Source: Heritagella_A intestinalis
Lineage (GTDB): Bacteria; Bacillota; Clostridia; Oscillospirales; Acutalibacteraceae
Length of the DNA stretch: 30,813 nucleotides
Assembly: GCA_904418995.1 (NCBI GenBank)
Contig: CAJFQF010000019.1
Coordinates: 1 to 30,813 of the forward strand
Reading direction: 5' to 3'
Both the position numbers and the translations under genes were made by a program. The notes beneath the pieces are model-generated. The model ran no database searches. It saw only the letters and a list, made by a program, of their open reading frames with translations, and was not told the DNA's origin. Shown here piece by piece: positions 29,787 to 30,813 of this stretch (position 1 is its first letter; every line of letters starts with the position of its first letter).

Positions 29787-29828
29787 CAGGTGGTTTCGGA
29801 GTCGTCCAGGAAATTTTTGAAAAAACAC

Positions 29829-29857
29829 TTGCTATTTTTCGGCGGGTATGCTATAAT
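29829..29857 (+). promoter_or_regulatory. Promoter of tRNA-Arg
   Basis: TTGCTA (29829-29834), 17 bases, then a perfect TATAAT (29852-29857), about 30 bases before the mature tRNA. Confidence 0.8.
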
Positions 29858-29887
29858 ACCTCTTGCACGTTCCGTGCGAAGACATAT

Positions 29888-29964
29888 CCGCCCGTGGCGA
29901 AGCTGGATATCGCAGCAGATTCCGATTCTGAAGGCCGGGGGTTCGAATCCCTCCGGGCGGGCCA
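29888..29964 (+). tRNA. tRNA-Arg (anticodon CCG)
   Basis: The cloverleaf covers 77 bases: acceptor CCGCCCG/CGGGCGG, D stem GCGA/TCGC, an anticodon arm with loop TTCCGAT (four clean pairs; the outermost pair is G-A), and T arm GGGGG-TTCGAAT-CCCTC with a G-U pair. CCA is encoded. The anticodon CCG reads the CGG arginine codon, which is common in this GC-rich window. Phage-type sequence lies a few hundred bases downstream, so the 3' end may have served as an integration target. Confidence 0.93.
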
Positions 29965-29968
29965 CCAG

Positions 29969-30014
29969 GCTGAGCCTGGACGCAATTCGCGTTCCGGGCT
30001 CAGTTTTTTATTTT
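29969..30014 (+). terminator. Terminator of tRNA-Arg
   Basis: TGAGCC...GGA.CGC pairs with GCG.TTCC...GGGCTCA with small bulges around AATT, followed by GTTTTTTATTTT. Confidence 0.85.
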
Positions 30015-30065
30015 GCCTTTTCACTCGCGTTTTCAGTGGGTATCTATTTTGTCAACGTTTCCCAC

Positions 30066-30118
30066 AAAAAAACCGCATGAGATAGCCGTTTTTCGGTTGT
30101 TTCAGCGGTTTTTTATTT
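30066..30118 (+). terminator. Further terminator-like hairpin beyond tRNA-Arg
   Basis: AAAAAACCGC (from 30066) pairs with GCGGTTTTTT (near 30104-30113), with CCG/CGG pairing inside, followed by ATTTTG. It is symmetric enough to act on both strands. Confidence 0.65.
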
Positions 30119-30162
30119 TGTCTCTGTCTATTGATTTTTACGGAATTTTAGACCTTTTTATT

Positions 30163-30202
30163 TTGTTTTATGGGTCAAGATATGGGTCAGATTCTAAAAC
30201 AA
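30163..30202. repeat. Inverted repeat enclosing two direct TATGGGTCA repeats
   Basis: TTGTTTTA (30163-30170) and TAAAACAA (30195-30202) are perfect inverted repeats. They frame two copies of TATGGGTCA (30169-30177 and 30181-30189), 12 bases apart. It lies between tRNA-Arg and an endolysin remnant, where attachment-site or integrase arm-site sequences of an integrated element would be expected. No integrase gene is present, so this reading is inference. Confidence 0.4.
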
Positions 30203-30203
30203 A

Positions 30204-30242
30204 ACCGCCCCCGCTCGGATTTTTCTCCGGGTGGGGGCGGTG
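30204..30242 (-). terminator. Terminator downstream of the endolysin remnant
   Basis: On the minus strand ACCGCCCCC...CCGGA pairs with TCCG...GGGGGCGGT, followed by TTTGTTTT. The T run lies on the minus-strand side, matching the endolysin remnant's direction. Confidence 0.75.
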
Positions 30243-30254
30243 TGCATGTATCAA

Positions 30255-30677
30255 CTATTCGACTTTGTTTGCCTGCTTGCCCAGCTGGTTAATATAGGCG
30301 GAGCAGCCAGCGCAGAGGATGCCTTGCACAATGGGATGAAGGCGGCCATCAGCGCATCCTGCCAGCCGGAGCCGCAGTGCTGGCCGCGATAGTCCCAGGG
30401 CAGCACCTGATGGGTGGCGATAGAGCCGTCTGCCAGCTTGCCAAGGTGTGGGGCACCCTTCCCGCCCGTCGGGCTTGTCCTGGTTCCAGTGGTTGCCGTA
30501 CTGGTTTTCCCCCAACAGACCATCGTTCGGGCAGGCATAGCGCTTGAGGTTGGGGTTGTTGGCCCCGGTGCTATGTACCATGATGCCTTCGGGAGTAATC
30601 TTGCTCTTGGTAAAAATGAGCTTGTGCAGATTCTTTGCTATCCTCTCGCTCTCCAGCCTGCAAGAAGAACATTTCGA
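30255..30677 (-). pseudogene. Decayed phage-type endolysin (N-acetylmuramoyl-L-alanine amidase)
   Basis: Reading the minus strand, the remnant starts without a start codon (LESERIAKNLHKLIFTKSK), then gives ITPEGIMVHSTGANNPNLKR, DDGLLGENQYGNHWN-like sequence and DKPDGREGCPT. The frame is lost near 30440-30452 and resumes in another frame as KLADGSIATHQVLPWDYRGQHCGSG. This order is that of the amidase-2 endolysins common in Clostridia prophages, where GIMVHSTG holds a zinc histidine. The sequence after HCGSG no longer matches, and a different frame gives a tail CAGCSAYINQLGKQANKVE ending at a TAG. The enzyme cannot be functional. It marks a former prophage or related element. Confidence 0.78.
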
Positions 30678-30697
30678 CTATTACAGGCAGCTTTTCC

Positions 30698-30713
30698 TCT
30701 CTGTCCAATATGT
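30698..30713. repeat. Second copy of the insertion-sequence end
   Basis: TCTCTGTCCAATATGT is identical to 6996-7011, the right end of the IS remnant at 6.6-7.0 kb. On the other strand it reads ACATATTGGACAGAGA, preceded by AAT as in the left end of that remnant. It lies just upstream of the endolysin remnant. No transposase sequence adjoins it, so it is an isolated end or a chance match. Confidence 0.4.
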
Positions 30714-30772
30714 ATTAGGTTTCTTTACAAAGGCATAATCATAAATCACAACAAAAACCGAGCCAACCTACA

Positions 30773-30813
30773 CTAAAACGTCGCTTTTTTCGAGGAAAAG
30801 GCGGCGTTTTTTC
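30773..30813 (+). terminator. Terminator-like hairpin at the right edge
   Basis: AAAACG-T-CGC..TTTTC pairs with GAAAA-G-GCG-G-CGTTTT, with TTTTTT following. The gene it would serve is outside the window or lost. Confidence 0.6.

Noticed and set aside
1..30813. CRISPR array, rRNA, toxin-antitoxin pair or replication origin
   Set aside because: I looked for spaced direct repeats, rRNA blocks, paired small basic/acidic genes and DnaA-box clusters, and found none that could be supported.

Overview
The window looks like the chromosome of a GC-rich anaerobic member of the Clostridia, most likely an Oscillospirales-type gut bacterium. This rests on gene content: the ylxM-ffh-rpsP-khpA-rimM-trmD order, nrdR, an HPr with both His15 and Ser46, a GGGtGRT/Fe-S scaffold pair, an ECF vitamin-type S component, and an L-box-controlled lysine/diaminopimelate operon. 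It is also inferred from GC-rich, strongly biased codon use. No species can be named from this alone. Most of the window is ordinary core genome. The accessory material lies at the two ends and in one gap near 6.6-7.0 kb.

Layout. 1-6.6 kb (+): a truncated flavodoxin; a lipoprotein joining a degenerate flavodoxin-like domain to an alpha/beta-hydrolase; a MATE exporter; then a redox cluster of two aldo/keto reductases, a flavin-reductase-like protein and a RibD-C/DHFR-like reductase. 6.6-7.0 kb: an internally deleted insertion sequence whose transposase start lies in a 17-bp fold-back stem. 7.1-8.9 kb (-): the GGGtGRT gene and a NifU-like scaffold gene, with a clear promoter and terminator. 9.1-12.9 kb (+): the SRP/ribosome-maturation operon. 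12.9-13.4 kb: a gene-free gap ending in the HPr promoter and long leader. 13.4-16.4 kb: HPr, tandem terminators, uvrC and a HAD hydrolase. 16.4-17.8 kb: a structured, terminator-containing leader before an ECF S component and a methyltransferase. 17.9-25 kb: a helical-bundle gene (-), a TIM-barrel epimerase, nrdR, tRNA-Ala(GGC), a CorC/HlyC-type membrane protein, a small unknown, an MFS transporter, pgeF and a PflX-like radical SAM gene. 25-28.6 kb (-): a lysine riboswitch driving asd-dapA-dapB and a stand-alone double-ACT protein. 28.7-29.8 kb (+): queA. 29.9 kb: tRNA-Arg(CCG). 30.0-30.8 kb: repeats and a decayed phage-type endolysin.

How the parts work together. The asd, dapA and dapB products carry aspartyl phosphate through to tetrahydrodipicolinate. 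The lysine riboswitch can shut the operon at a terminator, and the last gene resembles only the regulatory half of aspartokinase, so a second, allosteric layer may be encoded there. The ffh-trmD group couples protein targeting with 30S maturation and tRNA modification. The best candidates for something undescribed are the leader before the ECF S component, the orphan aspartokinase-type ACT gene, the GGGtGRT/scaffold pair, and the flavodoxin-like/hydrolase lipoprotein. I saw no CRISPR array, rRNA, toxin-antitoxin pair or recognisable defence system.
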